From contig NC_133536.1 in the NCBI RefSeq assembly GCF_048544455.1, forward strand, positions 31,002,152 through 31,066,151: a DNA stretch of 64,000 nucleotides. Reading direction: 5' to 3'. This DNA comes from Silene latifolia. Lineage: Eukaryota > Streptophyta > Magnoliopsida > Caryophyllales > Caryophyllaceae. Shown piece after piece: positions 46,174 through 58,567 of this stretch. The notes beneath the pieces were generated by a model. The model searched no databases. It was not told the origin of the DNA and saw only the letters and a list, made by a program, of their open reading frames with translations. The position numbers were made by a program, and so were the translations under genes. Position 1 is the stretch's first letter; each line of letters starts with the position of its first letter.

Positions 46174-46190
46174 AACTCCCCCAAGCTAAA
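46174..46190 (-). other. Athila-like polypurine tract
   Basis: On the minus strand TAGCTTGGGGGAGTT directly precedes the 3' LTR. It is the expected plus-strand primer. Confidence 0.85.
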
Positions 46191-47702
46191 CCCTTGCTTG
46201 TCCCCAAGCAAGAAACCAAATTCCATCAATTGCTATATCCTAAACAAGCTAAGCATAATGATTTAAAAACCCGAAACAACATGGGCAAGGGATAAAGCAA
46301 GACATGGATGAGATTTATACGACGGCGTAGCATAGAAAACTTTGAATGAACCTTTAAGCTCTTGCATGATCTTTCGACTTATGGACTCTCACGGGACACT
46401 CAAACTCTTTTATATGTGAAAGGACAATTTTTGTGAATGAACACTCAACTATCCTCAACTTATAACAATGTGCCCGCAATCTAATATGGTAAACATGTCA
46501 AAACTAGCAAGCAAAGACAATCAAATGTAAGCATGATAAAGAAGCCAAATGGGTAGGAAGAAGGTAAATAAACATGGGTAAGAAGGGGGAACAAAAGAGT
46601 TATGGTAATGTGGAGCTAAGTCAAGCTAGCAACTACCAAAAATGCAAGGATGCTCAATCCCAATTTTAACCCAATTTTTTCAATTCAAACCATAAGAAAT
46701 TTCTCCAAAATATAATGAATAATGCTTGAGAATTTCTCATATCTTTTCTTCTTCTCTTTTTTTCTTTTCTTTTCTTTTTCAATGCATACTTCTTTTTTTC
46801 ATGCTTTTTCTCATTCATTTGTTTTTTTTCTTTCTTCATTTTTTCATTTTCTTTCATTTTCCAATTTTTCAATTTTTTCTCATTTCTCTTTTTTTTTTTT
46901 TTTTTTTTTTGCGCATTAAGACCAAGCTCACATGACTTCAAACAACCAAATATATCCCAATGAGCACCCAAACACTATCCAACTAAGCTACTAGCTCAAC
47001 AAGGGTAGGCAATTTCAATGATGTAGCTAAGGATAAATTTTTGTGAAGGGGTCAAAAAGGCTAAAATATCATGTGAATGGCTCCAAAATGCTAAAACAAA
47101 TGAATGCATGCTTACCAAGAAATGACATGAAAACCATACTTGTGCGTTTTGATGTAACACACATGATAAGGAGACACCTACACTCACCTAAGTGAGACCA
47201 AATAAAGATGAAATGGCCTTAAAGGAGGTTCTACCTTACCATTTTGTAGCTTGCCACAAGTCAAGATCAAGCCTTTTCGGTTCATTCTCCATCTCCCACC
47301 TACTATGTCAAGACATCCCCATGTAGCTAATATCCCATAATTAAAGAATAAATCATTAGCAACAAGCTATTATTGGGATAAGCAAAGAGGAAAGTAGGCA
47401 ACAAGCAAGCACAAAGCAAAAATTTCTCTCAAAAATTTTCAAATTTCCTACACTACATGCAAACTACACTATATGCAAATGCAATCCCCCCCAAGCTAAA
47501 CATCACATTGTCCTCAATGTGCCAACTATCCAAATCATCCAATCAAACCATAGAAATGGCTCAAAGCACAAAATAAGAAGGACTAGAGGTTATGTTTAAT
47601 GGGTTGCAAGATCTAAACTAATATGCAAAGCAATTAAAAACTTACTCAACTTGCTAGCCCCCCCAAGCTAGCATGAATTCGGGGGATGTCTTCATTGATC
47701 AA
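46191..47702. other. Non-coding 3' region of the Athila-like element
   Basis: Sequence between the accessory ORF and the polypurine tract. It includes a T-rich microsatellite-like zone (46740-46912) that yields meaningless Phe- or Lys-rich frames, and a second CCCCCCAAGCTA phrase (47486, 47660) that echoes the polypurine tract. Confidence 0.6.
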
Positions 47703-49244
47703 CTAAGAAAAGGGCCAAAAATTGAACCCCTTCCTCCATTTCTTCTTCTTCTTTCCACTACCACTTGATTCTCCTTGTTGGCCACTTCCACTTGAGTCAT
47801 CCCCTTGAAGAGGAGTGACATACTCACCAATATCTTGGCCACTACCAAGACCATCACCATAACTACTAATCCCACCATAACCACCATAGCCTCCATATCC
47901 TCCATAGCATGCCTCAACCCCATAATCCGAACCACAAAAATCCGGGCCGGGTTCATATTGAGCAAATGTACCTGCATCATTGTGAGGAGGGGAAGGGGGA
48001 ATAGGAGATGGAGGAGGAAATCCGCCCGGAGGATAAGTATAGAATGAAGGGTGTGGCCCCTCGGGTCGGATAACTCCTTGCCTAGCAAAATGATCATAAA
48101 TAGGATGTAATGCAAGTCGTTGGTCATCACGAATTTGATTAACACCTAAGTTCATTTCTCGCATCATGTTCATCATTTCTATGCTAGATGGTGACTCAAT
48201 GCTAGAGGTGGAATAACGTGCTTGGGAGGATTGACCTCCCACACGTCTCTCAACGATGGTAGTTGACTCACCTCTAAGGGCTAAATGGTAGGTCGGTCTA
48301 ACAAAGGGGGCACTTCCACTACGAGGCCTAGTATGAACCAAAGCCTTTATTTCTTTCTTTTCCTCGGGTACACTAATGGAGTCTTGCCTACCTATCTTCC
48401 AAATCATGTTGGGATGAGCATCTTTAAACCAATTACAAGAAATAAAGTATTCATAATCAAGACCAACTCCCCTAGACCTAGACTCAAGCAATGGTCTCAA
48501 ACCGATAGTCTCTTGGTTGAACCTACACAAATGGTGAGCAATTTTGGTGACCAAACCACCTAAGACAATGCAACTATTCTTGGGATTAGTTTGTTTGGTC
48601 AAGTGGACCGCAAAGTGGTAGGGGATATTGATACCCCACTTCTCATCACCATTAACATTTAAGAAAGCACCCAAGATTTCTAACTCAATCTTCCTCACCG
48701 AGTGAGGTTCATTTCTACCAAAAAAGGTCCATCCCATAAACCTTTGCCAAACCCTTATGTCGGGATAATGAATAAATTGATGCGGTGTATGATCAAAACC
48801 CGGAAAAGGCAAGTGAGAAATGGCATCCCAAGTTAAAATGGGGTTATAATCGTCGGGTGACTCGGTTGGCAACTTGTGAGGCAAATCAAAGATAGCGGCG
48901 AAATCCGCTAAGTCCATCTTATGTTCTTCATTAAATAAACGAAAGGTAACAAAGAGAATGAAACCGGGTTTCCTAGACCGATGAAACTCGAAAGAGCTTA
49001 AGAACTCAAGGGTGAGTTCGGGGAAGGTCTTATAATTCATGGTATAACAAGATTTCATGCCAAGATTTTTAAACAAAGCTTTAACATTTTTCTCTATTCC
49101 AATGTTGTTTAAAGATGCTTGGTTAATGAATTTCGTTGGTTCTATACCTTTGCTTTTCAAAATAACCCAATTGTTGTATTGAGCTAGTGAATTGAAGATC
49201 ACATTTGGATATTCCGGGTCATGCCATTGTGGAACATCCTCCAT
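47703..49244 (-). pseudogene. Athila accessory ORF (ATHILA ORF1-like, env position)
   Basis: The 513-residue open stretch after integrase contains a globular part (about residues 1-290) that resembles the plant ATHILA ORF1 / retrotransposon Orf1 family: KPGFILFVTFRLFNEEHKMD, LADFAAIFDLPHKLP, RVWQRFMGWTFFGRNE, IELEILGAFLNV and PYHFAVHLTKQTNPKNSCIV. The C-terminal part is low in complexity, with Pro-rich and Gly/Tyr-rich runs. No signal peptide or membrane segment is clear, so an envelope role is not supported. An earlier Met lies at 49331, and this stretch begins after it. The gene seems to have its own leader with an intron and palindromes. Function unknown. Confidence 0.75.
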
Positions 49245-49335
49245 TTGGACATCCGCTGCTGCATTTGAAGGCTCCGCCTCACCTCTCCTTCACTTAGAAG
49301 CACCTTGCGAAGGAGCTTTTCTTGGTGCCATATTT

Positions 49336-49568
49336 CTGAAATTTTAAGACAAAATTCATCTTAAGGCAAACCAAAATCCATCCTAATAGGCATAATAGTA
49401 TAAATTAGTGAACTAATTCATACTACAAACATGTAATAACCATTCTACAACCAATTTCTAGTACTAAAAAGCACAATATCGAATTCCCCCAAACTGATTT
49501 AGGGTTTGCATAATCCAATTAATTGATTGTAATAGATGAATTTAAAGAGAAAAGAGAAGAGATCTTAC
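49336..49568 (-). other. Candidate leader intron of the Athila accessory ORF
   Basis: Minus strand: G/GTAAGATC at 49569/49568 and TTTCAG/A at 49336/49335 bound 233 bases rich in T, ending four bases before the first ATG (49331). Athila-related elements are reported to make spliced RNAs for the ORF after integrase. The splice pair here is a prediction. Confidence 0.45.
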
Positions 49569-49769
49569 CAATTTGATGTTAATGGTTGAACAAAGCTTGC
49601 AAATCAATGAAGAAAATGAAGTTTCCTTGTGATTTTAGGTAGGCAAATGAATAAAAATGATGAAGAAAAGGATGAGGGAGTACCGTCGGGTTTGAAGTGA
49701 ATGATAGAAAATTTTTCTTTTTTTTTTTTACTTACCCGTCTAATAACGCATCAGAGCTACAGTACCACG

Positions 49770-49888
49770 ACCCCGATCGGGGTTAGGCGACCCCGATCGG
49801 GGTTGACCACTTGACCGCGTTGACTTCCTCGTATAAGGGGGGTGACTTGTTTTTCCTTTTTGTCGAAAACCACGTCCCCGAACGGGGT
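49770..49888 (-). promoter_or_regulatory. Internal palindrome cluster before the Athila accessory ORF
   Basis: CCCCGATCGGGG occurs at 49771-49782 and 49791-49802, with a relative CCCCGAACGGGG at 49876-49887. The pair has the same spacing as the pair in the LTR (20 bases start to start), and CGTTATT follows about 20 bases downstream, as in the LTR. No clear TATA box is seen. A control element for the ORF at 49244 is plausible. Confidence 0.45.
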
Positions 49889-50118
49889 TTTTGCATGGGG
49901 TTGCGTGCCAAATGCACTCCACTTTCTCCTTTCTTCATTTTCACCTAAAAATCACAAAAGAAAAATCGTTGAGTTGAGTATTTTTATTACTAATCTACGA
50001 AAAACAATTAAATTGCAGAAAATCAAAAACAAAAATAAATAAAAGCAATAAAAAGCTTGGGTTGCCTCCCAAGAAGCGCTGGTTTAACGTCCCGCACGAC
50101 GAAAAAGCTTGAGTCGGT

Positions 50119-51861
50119 TTAAGCTTTCTTTGGAAGAGGTTGAACGGTCATTTCCTCTATCACACCAACGATCACATTCTCATGGTAGAGCTTCAAACGA
50201 TGACCGTTTGCCTTGAATTTTTCGCCCTTGGTGGTCATCACTTCAACGGAACCGAACTTGTTGACATTTGTGACGGTATATGGACCGGACCACCGTGATC
50301 GTAACTTTCCCGGAAATAGCTTGTATCGGGAATTGAATAGCAAGACCTTATCACCAATTTGAAATTCCTTGTTCAAGATCTTCTTATCATGCCATTTCTT
50401 TGTTCTCTCTTTGTAGAGACGGGAGCTCTCATAAGCTTGCAAACGGAATTCATCGAGCTCATTGAGTTGCAACAACCGCTTCTCGCCACTCAATTTCGGG
50501 TCCATGTTAAGCTCCTTAATTGCCCAAAAAGCCTTTTGTTCCATCTCAACGGGAAGATGGCACGCCTTTCCATAAACTAACCTATATGGTGAGGTACCAA
50601 TAGGTGTCTTAAACGCGGTACGGTAGGCCCATAAGGTATCATCGAGCTTCATACTCCAATCTTTTCGTGATTTGGCAACAACTTTTTCAAGTATGGACTT
50701 GATCTCACGGTTGGAAACCTCTACTTGGCCACTAGTTTGTGGATGATAAGCCAAGCCTCTTCTATGATAGACTCCATATTTTTCCAACAAAGCATCAAGT
50801 TGTTTCTCACCGAAATGAGTACCACGATCACTAATGATTGCTCTTGGAACACCGAACCTCGGAAATATGATCTTCTTGAACAATTTAATCACGTTGCGAG
50901 CATCATTGGTAGGAGTAGCATTTGCCTCTACCCATTTAGAGACATAATCAACGGCAACCAAAATATACCGATTCCCTTTTGAGGAAGGAAACGGTCCTTG
51001 ATAATCTATGCCCCAAACATCGAACACCTCTACTTCCAAAATTCCATTGAGAGGCATCTCGTGTCTTCTTGATATGGAACCCGTCCTTTGGCAAGCATCA
51101 CAAGCCATCACGAAATTTTTGGCATCTTGGAACATGGTTGGCCAATAGAAGCCGGATTGCAACACCTTTGCAACGGTCTTGGATGGTCCATGATGACCAC
51201 CATAAGGAGAAGAATGGCATCCTTCTAGCACCCCTTTCACATCCCATTGTGGGATACATCTCCGGAATAGCCCATCGGAGCAATGTTTGAACAAATGTGG
51301 ATCATCCCATAGGAAGAACTTGGCATCATGTAAGAACTTCTTTCTTTGTTGATATGAAAGGTTGGGTGGCAATTCTCTTCCAACTAGATAGTTGGCTATG
51401 TCGGCATACCAAGGAGTATTGGCTTCCAACATCATTAGAACATCGTCGGCGAAGGAATCATCAATAGGTAATTCAATACCTCCATCTTTGAACCTCAAAC
51501 GGAATAAGTGATCGGCAATAACATTTTCGGCCCCCTTCTTGTCTTTAATCTCAAGATCAAATTCTTGCAAAAGCAAGATCCATCTTATCAACCTTGGCTT
51601 AGCTTCTTGTTTGGCTAGGAGATGCTTCAATGCGGCATGATCGGTATGAACAATGACTTTGGAACCAATCAAGTAAGAGCGGAATTTGTCTAAGGCATAA
51701 ACAATGGCAAGTAGCTCTTTCTCCGTCGTGGCATAATTGATTTGAGCCGCATCCAAGGTTTTGCTAGCGTAGTAGATAGCATGGAGAACCTTGTCCTTTC
51801 TTTGTCCTAGCACGGCACCTACCGCATAGTCACTTGCATCACACATGAGCTCGAATGGCAA
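50119..51861 (-). pseudogene. Athila-like RNase H and integrase
   Basis: The 580-residue open stretch starts in RNase H ([41 protein letters not shown]). It continues with the integrase zinc-binding domain ([10 protein letters not shown]...CDACQRTG), then the rve core with [18 protein letters not shown] and [14 protein letters not shown] giving the Asp, Asp, Glu triad. It ends with the C-terminal domain ([20 protein letters not shown]). It is the best preserved part of pol and open from end to end, although joined to RT out of frame. Confidence 0.93.
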
Positions 51862-52997
51862 GTTCCAATCCGGTGATTGGATGACAAAAAGCGAAAATCA
51901 AAGCCCTCTTGATCCTATTAAAAGACTCAAGACAATCGTTAGTAAACACAAAGGGAGCATCTTTTAAAAGAAGCTCCGTAAGGGGTTTGGCAATCTTAGA
52001 AAAATCTTTGATAAAACGGCGATAGAAACCCGCATGGCCTATGAAACTCCTTACACTCTTCACATTTACCGGTAGGGGTAGTTGCTCAATAACTTGGACC
52101 TTAGCATGGTCCACTTCAATTCCTCTCTCCGAAACAATATGACCAAGCACCACTCCTTCATTTACCATGAAGTGGCACTTTTCCCAATTCAACACCAAAT
52201 CAACTTCTTCACAACGCTTCAAAACTTTGGACAAGTTAGTCAAACAAGCATCAAAAGAAGAACCATAGACACTAAAATCATCCATAAACACCTCCATGAT
52301 AGACTCAATGTAGTCGGAAAAGATGCTTATCATGCAACGTTGGAAGGTGGCGGGGGCATTACAAAGACCAAAAGGCATTCTACGGTAGGCAAATGTACCA
52401 TAGGGACATGTAAACGTGGTCTTCTCTTGGTCATCCGGGTGAATGGGTATTTGAAAGAACCCGGAATAACCATCTAGGTAGCAAAAGTATTTGTGACATG
52501 CCAACCTTTCCAACATTTGGTCAATAAAAGGTAATGGGTAGTGGTCTTTCTTGGTGGCTAGATTTAGTCTCCTATAGTCAATGCACATTCTCCAACCCGT
52601 CACAATTCTAGTTGGAATTAACTCATTTTTATCATTTTTTACTACGGTGGTTCCTCCTTTCTTAGGAACCACTTGGACCGGACTCACCCATTTAGAATCG
52701 GAAATCGCATAGATAATTCCCGCATCTAACAATTTAAGCACTTCCTTTTTTGACCACTTCTTGCATGTTAGGATTTAGTCGTCTTTGACCTTGGACACAT
52801 GGTTTATGATCTTCCTCAAGATTGATTCGGTGCATGCAAAATTCGGGACTTATGCCTTTTAAATCGTCAAGTTTATAACCAATGGCTTTCTTGTGAGACC
52901 TCAAGACATGAAGCAATTTAGCCAATTGACTCTCATCTAATTTAGCACTAACGATTACCGGACACATCCCCTCATTATCAAGAAAAGAATACCTCAA
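51839..52997 (-). pseudogene. Athila-like reverse transcriptase
   Basis: Typical Ty3 reverse transcriptase blocks are seen: the entry segment with EFCMHRINLEEDHKP, SPVQVVPKKGG, WRMCIDYRRLN, HYPLPFIDQMLERLA, FQIPIHPDDQEKTTFTCPYG, MPFGLCNAPATFQRCM and the catalytic VFMDDFSVYG, then GHIVSERGIEVDHAKVQ and the connection HAGFYRRFIKDFSKIA. It copies element RNA into DNA. The region lies in two frames. Confidence 0.9.
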
Positions 52998-54220
52998 ATT
53001 GGAAGGAAGGGGCTTAAGCTCGGGTTTTGTACCTCAACATCTTGCGGTGTAGCAACCAAGCCTATAAAGTGTGAGCTTTCCTCCAACGATAGCTCCTCTC
53101 CATCCAATTCTTGCTCCAAAGCATCAATCTCCTCATTTCCAATCTCATCATCACCTGCAAATGATTCTAAAAGCAAGAGTGCCTCCAAGGGATCTTTAGA
53201 CAAAGATCGAGGTGTAGAGTCTTCTATAACAATGTCAACAATATCCAAAATGTCAATAGAATAACAAGACTCTTCTATCATAGGACTCTTCATGGCACTA
53301 TTCAAATTATACGTGACCTTATCGTCACCCACTTCCAATATAATTTTACCGTTCTTGACATCAATTAACGCACCCGCGGTGTGTAAAACTGGTCTTCCCA
53401 AAATGATTGGGATTTGGGCATCTTCGGCCATGTCAAGAACAATAAAATCAACCGGAATGAAAAACTTACCAACCTTAACGGGAACATCCTCCAAAACTCC
53501 CAAAGGGCGTTTTATAGAACGGTCCGCCATTTGCAATGTGACACTAGTGCATTTTAAGACTCCCATATTAAGCTTAGCACAAATAGAGTAAGGTATTACA
53601 CTCACACTAGCACCTAAATCGCATAAAGCTTTATCAATTTGGTAGGTGCCAATTGTGCATGGAATAGAAAAGCTACCGGGATCTTTTAACTTAGGAGGGG
53701 ACTTGTTTTGCAAAAGAGCACTCACCTCGGCGGTGAGAGCTATTGTTTCAACCTCATCAAAAGTCCTCTTCTTAGTTAAAATGTCTTTCATGAACTTAGT
53801 GTAAGATGGAATTTGAGTGATTAATTCGGTAAAAGGAACGGTTACCTGTAAATTCTTCACAACTTCCATGAATTTACCGAATTGGGAATTCTTTTGATGC
53901 TTTGCCAATCTATGAGGAAATGGCACCTTGACTTTTTCCGGAATCTTTGCTTCAATATCTTTCTTTGGAGGAGCATCCTCCACTTCCTTGTCTTTCTCAA
54001 CAACAACAAGTGGGTCATCCACTTTCTTTGGAATTTCTTCGATTGCCTTATCATTGTTAGAGACCTCTAACTCAACAAGTACCTCCTCATCATCTTTGGG
54101 CATGGATGGCCCATCATATTTCGTACCACTTCTTAAGGAGATAACATTAAGGGTAGCATGTGGTTGCTCACCTTGAGGGGGTAGTTGACCCGATTTCCTT
54201 GAAGAGCTAGATGAGGCCAA
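52994..54220 (-). pseudogene. Athila-like protease region
   Basis: The 408-residue open stretch has a Lys/Glu/Val-rich N-terminal half, then the aspartic protease fold with LCDLGASVSVIPYSIC as active-site block and GRPVLHTAGALIDVKNGKI as the downstream strand. It ends in an acidic linker leading to RT. The protease cleaves the Gag-Pol chain. Confidence 0.85.
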
Positions 54221-54442
54221 TTAAGCCATTTGTTGCTCCAACATTTTGATTGCGGCATTTTGAGCTTGCTCATTCTTTTGGATTTGAGCCAACAATTCCT
54301 TTTGCATACGGATTATCAAGCCCTCAAGCTTACCTCCCTCTTGGTTATTTTGTTGGGCATTTTGTGGTGGAGGTTGAGTTTGTTGGAAATTGTTTTGTGA
54401 GGGCCTTTGTTGATTTTGATACCCCGGTGGAGGGATATATTT

Positions 54443-55747
54443 TTATTGTTGAGGGACATAGGCATTTTGTTGTGGTAGGGGTTGTGGTTGAGGATTTAGC
54501 ACATTGTTGCTTCTATAAGACATATTCGGGTGAAATCTTGAATTTGGGTTATATGTGTTTGAGAATGTACCCGGTGGATAAGCATTTTGTGCATTTTGTC
54601 TTAAAGCTAAAAAGGCATTTACCTCTTCAATGGGAGCTTGGCAATGAGCGGCATAGTGACCCGCACCTCCGCAACCTTCACACACAACGATTTGGCTCGT
54701 TGAAGACATGTCATTGACTTGTTGAATGGAATCTCTAGCATCCCTCTCCGCCAATTGTTGTTGGAGCAAAGCAATTTGAGCTAGCAAAACAGAATTGTTA
54801 GAGGATTCTTCTTTACCTTTAGATGGCACAACTCGGGAATTGACATATTGGGCATCATGGACCGCCATAGATTCGATCGTGGCATGAGCAAGGTCGGTGT
54901 CAATTTGATCAAACCGCCCATTGTTGGCGGAATCAAGAATCCTTCGGGACTCGGCACAACATCCATTGTAGAATGTTATTGCAAGAAACCAATCATCTAG
55001 CCCATGGTGTGGGCATTGTCTTTGAAGCTCTTTGTACCTCTCCCAAGCCTCATATAAGCTCTCAAGAGCTTGTTGACAGAATCCGGTGATTTGGCTCCTC
55101 AAAGTTTGAGTTTTCTCCGGTGGAAAAAACTTTTGGTAAAAAGCAAGAGTCAATGTCTCCCAATTGGTGATTCCCATGGCGGTGCGGTCAAGGCTATTGA
55201 TCCAAAGCTTGGCCTTGTCCTTCAAAGAGAAAGGGAAAAGTATTTCCCTTATTTGGGCTTGGGTGATGCCCGTTTGACGGATCATGGAGCAATAGTCACA
55301 AAAGTTTTGCACATGCAAATTGGGATCCTCCAAAGGACTTCCTCCAAATTGCTTTCTCTCCACAAGGCTAATGAAAGCCGGTTTGATCTCGAAGTCCGGC
55401 GCGGTGATTTGAATGGTTGTGATTCCGGCCAGAAGCATGGCCGCGGTGGGCTTTGAGTGATCGGAAAGTTTCACCATCTTTTTGGTAGTAGATGGTGATG
55501 GTGGTGGAGATGATGAACTTGAAACCTCCTCCTCTTCAAGAATCTCTAGATCGTCTAAGTAAGACTTTCTAGCACTTTCGGCTTGTACGGGAGAAGAGGC
55601 TTCTTTCACTTCCTTCCAAAAACGTCGTCTTCTCCTAAAGGTTTTCTCGGGATCGGAATCCGGTGAAAGCAATTCTCCCTTGCGTGAGGACATGGGAATA
55701 AGACAACAATTTCTAGAGAAGTGATAAATAATGGTCTTAAGGAACAA
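54443..55747 (-). pseudogene. Athila-like gag
   Basis: The 434-residue open stretch, with a likely start at the Met of MSSRKGELL (about 55693), holds the retrotransposon gag domain. Recognisable parts are NFCDYCSMIRQTGITQ, ILFPFSLKDKAKLWINSL, WETLTLAFYQKFFPPEKT and the block around SLYEAWERYKELQRQCPHHG. It ends in a zinc-knuckle-like CEGCGGAGHYAAHC. Gag forms the particle that packages the RNA. The N-terminus is Glu/Ser/Pro-rich. The frame continues into the protease part after a break. Confidence 0.9.
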
Positions 55748-55810
55748 ATGTTCCCCAAGACAAAGGAAAACAAGATAAAAATCGACAATTCAAAAAGCAA
55801 TAAAACCGTT

Positions 55811-55828
55811 TCCCCGGCAACGGCGCCA
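55811..55828 (-). other. Athila-like primer-binding site
   Basis: On the minus strand TGGCGCCGTTGCCGGGGA follows the 5' LTR after five bases. This is the known Athila-type site, matched to the 3' end of a tRNA (tRNA-Asp in the literature as I recall it). Confidence 0.9.
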
Positions 55829-55833
55829 AAATT

Positions 55834-57366
55834 TGATAGGCTTATCGCGTACCTATGCAAAAATAATTTCCCTAGATACAAGTTAATGTAGTAATAGGGG
55901 TCGAACACAAGGAAACGGGAATTACGTCGTGAATTGCTATGGGTGGATTTTTATCAAGGTCGATTACGATTTGGTTTTAGTTTGTTTGGTTTGATGATTA
56001 ATGAAAATTGCAATGTAAATAAAATGATAAAAGATAGTCTAAAGGGGTCGGGTCACTCATGCAAAGGTAAACATATGAACATGATAAACTTGGTACTAAT
56101 AATCTTGTCAATTACTTAGGCTTAAAGATACCCACCTTACGGCATTAGTATCAACCATAGACCGGGTCCTAGAAAAACTCTCGTCCATGACTAGGTCGTC
56201 CTACCATACATGCTTAGTCTAATTCAATTCCGTGCCTCTCGACTTTAGAACGAATAAACAAGTTTTAATCTACGACTACGGCCGATAATCAAAGATTAAG
56301 CGTAACAAAGCAAGCATGTGATGGAAGCAATTGATCAAAATTATTATAAACTTTATTTAATCATATTATATGTTTGATTTTGCATGGCTCCCCTAGCCTT
56401 TAGACTAGAGAATTTAGCTACTCATACTAAGATATAAAATGCAAGCTAAATTGTAAAGAATATTAAACATGGTTATATGAATTATATTAATTGGGTGATA
56501 TAACATATGAAAAGAGCAAAACTAAAGTAACAATTATAAAAACTATGTGATAACTAAAGCAATGATGTAAATTGTAAACTTGTAGTAAGAAATACCTTAA
56601 TAAGGAAGACTTGTATGGAAGAACAAATAACTAGAACCAAAAGATTGAATAACAAATGCTTGAGAATCTCTTGAAATACAAAGTGTTGAATGATTAACTA
56701 AGGAATGCTTAAACAACTTAAACTTGAAATGAAAACTAATGAGAGAAAACTTATAATGCTTGAGGCTTAATGTAGTAAATTGGACGTAAAAATGGGATGC
56801 CCAAAACCTAGGAATACCTCTCCTATTTATAGGAGAGGAGGGGAATAACGTAAGCACCTACGAGCATGCAACCCCGATCGGGGTTGGGTGGCCCCGATCG
56901 GGGTCATGCGTTCCTCGGTATTTTGCCTTAACTCTTGATTAATTACGTGAGGAATCTCAATGCTTCGTTTTTAATGCTCCTTAATCACTCGGTAATGCTC
57001 TAAATTCCTAGCATCCTAAGCTCTTTTGGCATCCAATGCTTGCACCTCAATATGGACCTTCATTTGGGCTTGACTTTACATTTGGCTTCATTTGTAATTT
57101 CTTACTTCAATCCACTAATCTTCATGCAAAACCCAAGCAATCTTCACACACTTAGTCCAATATTTGGCCTTGTTTAGCTTAGTGAACTTGGTGTACAAAA
57201 TCATAGGAAAAAGCCTCTAAATGCTTAGATTCCTACAAAACCATAACAAACACAACAATACACCTAGAACACAAAATTAGCTCAAAAATATACTAATTAA
57301 AGTATGATAATCAATAGAAACCGAGCTAAAATGAGGGGTAAAAGTATATATAAAATGAACATATCA
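55834..57366 (-). repeat. Athila-like 5' LTR
   Basis: Minus strand TGATATGTTC ... AAGCCTATCA, 1533 bp. It contains the TATA box and paired palindromes described for the other LTR (palindromes at 56871-56884 and 56891-56904). Confidence 0.95.
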
Positions 57367-57371
57367 TGCAT

Positions 57372-58552
57372 GCAAACTATTAAACAATATAAAGAAGAAA
57401 TCTTTATCTTACATTGGATTTTCGGTTTATTAGGGCACAAGAGAAATCTCCTTCTCTCTTGTTCTTGTTCTTTCCTTGATGGAAGAACTAAGATCCAAGT
57501 ATAGGATCTCTCCCAAAGTTTAATACCCAAAGCACACTCTTAATAAAATTAATATTATGAATACTAGTACAATATTAATTTAGCATAAAATGACCCAAAA
57601 TAAATTTGATTTTGGTCTCCTAAAAACCGGTTTAAGAGAGGAGAAAAGGAAGAAGAAATATTTTATCTCTCTAAAATATTTTTGATGAATAATGTTGAAT
57701 GAATGAATGACCAAACATTTTGTGTATATTAGGTAAAATAAGAGGAAAAATCAAAGTGGTTTTTCCTCTCCAAAAATCGGGTGGATGGGGAAGGGAAGGG
57801 AGTCAATGCATGCTCTAGTTGCTCTTCACAATGGACACTAGGTTTGCATGGCTAGTTAATTAGGGCAATCATCATGTTTACCACTCAAATAATAAACATA
57901 ATATTATCCTAATTCTCCCTTAATTTCGTTACATATGTGTAAAATGGAATCCATTTTATTTTTGTCAATTTGTCAATATGTCACATGTCATATGTCACAT
58001 AAAATTGTTATGTATTTTTAACTTAATAAAAATAGACGTATTAATAAAAAGACGTCATATACAAAATCGACCTAGTAATTCGCAATTACTTGTACCAAAA
58101 TATTTTACCAGTTATTATTCACAGTAATATGTATTTATAATAATTCATTCAACTTTGATTGTTTCCTTAAACAATAATTTCATCTGAGTAATGAAATAAT
58201 TCGATTATTCAGACCGTATCTCATTTAATCAAATTTCAATGAGATACGTAAATATTACTTCCAAAATCGTCCGTCAATTTTAAATAATTTAATTGACTCG
58301 TAACGTTATACGATCAATTAAATGATCAATTAAGAGTGTTGCCCTATAGGTATGACCTAGGGGATCAACTGATCACCATCGTCGCACGACAGTAATGTCA
58401 ACTCCAGTCAGCCAATCATTACCGATATGTGTGGACCAGTTGACAGTAAAATATTACTTCCCAATTGTATTCTTTATAATGAGACTTAAACATGTGATCA
58501 TCATGATCAACAGTTGTGATCGCATTATTGTCGGAGGACACATATTCCAACA
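57372..58552 (-). repeat. Copia-type 3' LTR (proximal part)
   Basis: On the minus strand the LTR begins TGTTGGAATATGTGTCCTCC at 58552, directly after a polypurine tract, and runs to the Athila junction at 57372. With the piece at 44554-44640 it would be about 1.27 kb. TGTTGG is the usual copia LTR start. Confidence 0.75.
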
Positions 58553-58567
58553 ATCTCCCACTTGTCC
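58553..58567 (-). other. Copia-type polypurine tract
   Basis: Minus strand GACAAGTGGGAGAT directly before TGTTGGAA; AAGTGGGAGAT is the classical plant copia tract. Confidence 0.88.

Larger units (their letters stand above)
44641..57366 (-). mobile_element. Athila-like Ty3 LTR retrotransposon, young, lightly broken
   Basis: The element is 12.7 kb and has two 1533-bp LTRs, the 5-base duplication TGCAT (44636-44640, 57367-57371), a primer-binding site and a polypurine tract. The order on the minus strand is gag, protease, RT, RNase H, integrase, then an accessory ORF. I count by eye four differences between the LTRs (0.26%). At 1.3e-8 substitutions per site per year that is roughly 0.1 million years. 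The structure is complete, but gag-pol is split by about four breaks. It inserted into the LTR of a copia-type element. The lineage call rests on the primer site and protein similarity. Confidence 0.92.

Noticed and set aside
46666-46971. Lys-rich (minus) and Phe-rich (plus) frames
   Set aside because: They arise from a T-rich low-complexity tract in the Athila 3' region.
47703-49244. Envelope protein reading of the Athila ORF after integrase
   Set aside because: No signal peptide, membrane span or surface-protein pattern is evident; similarity is to ATHILA ORF1-type proteins.
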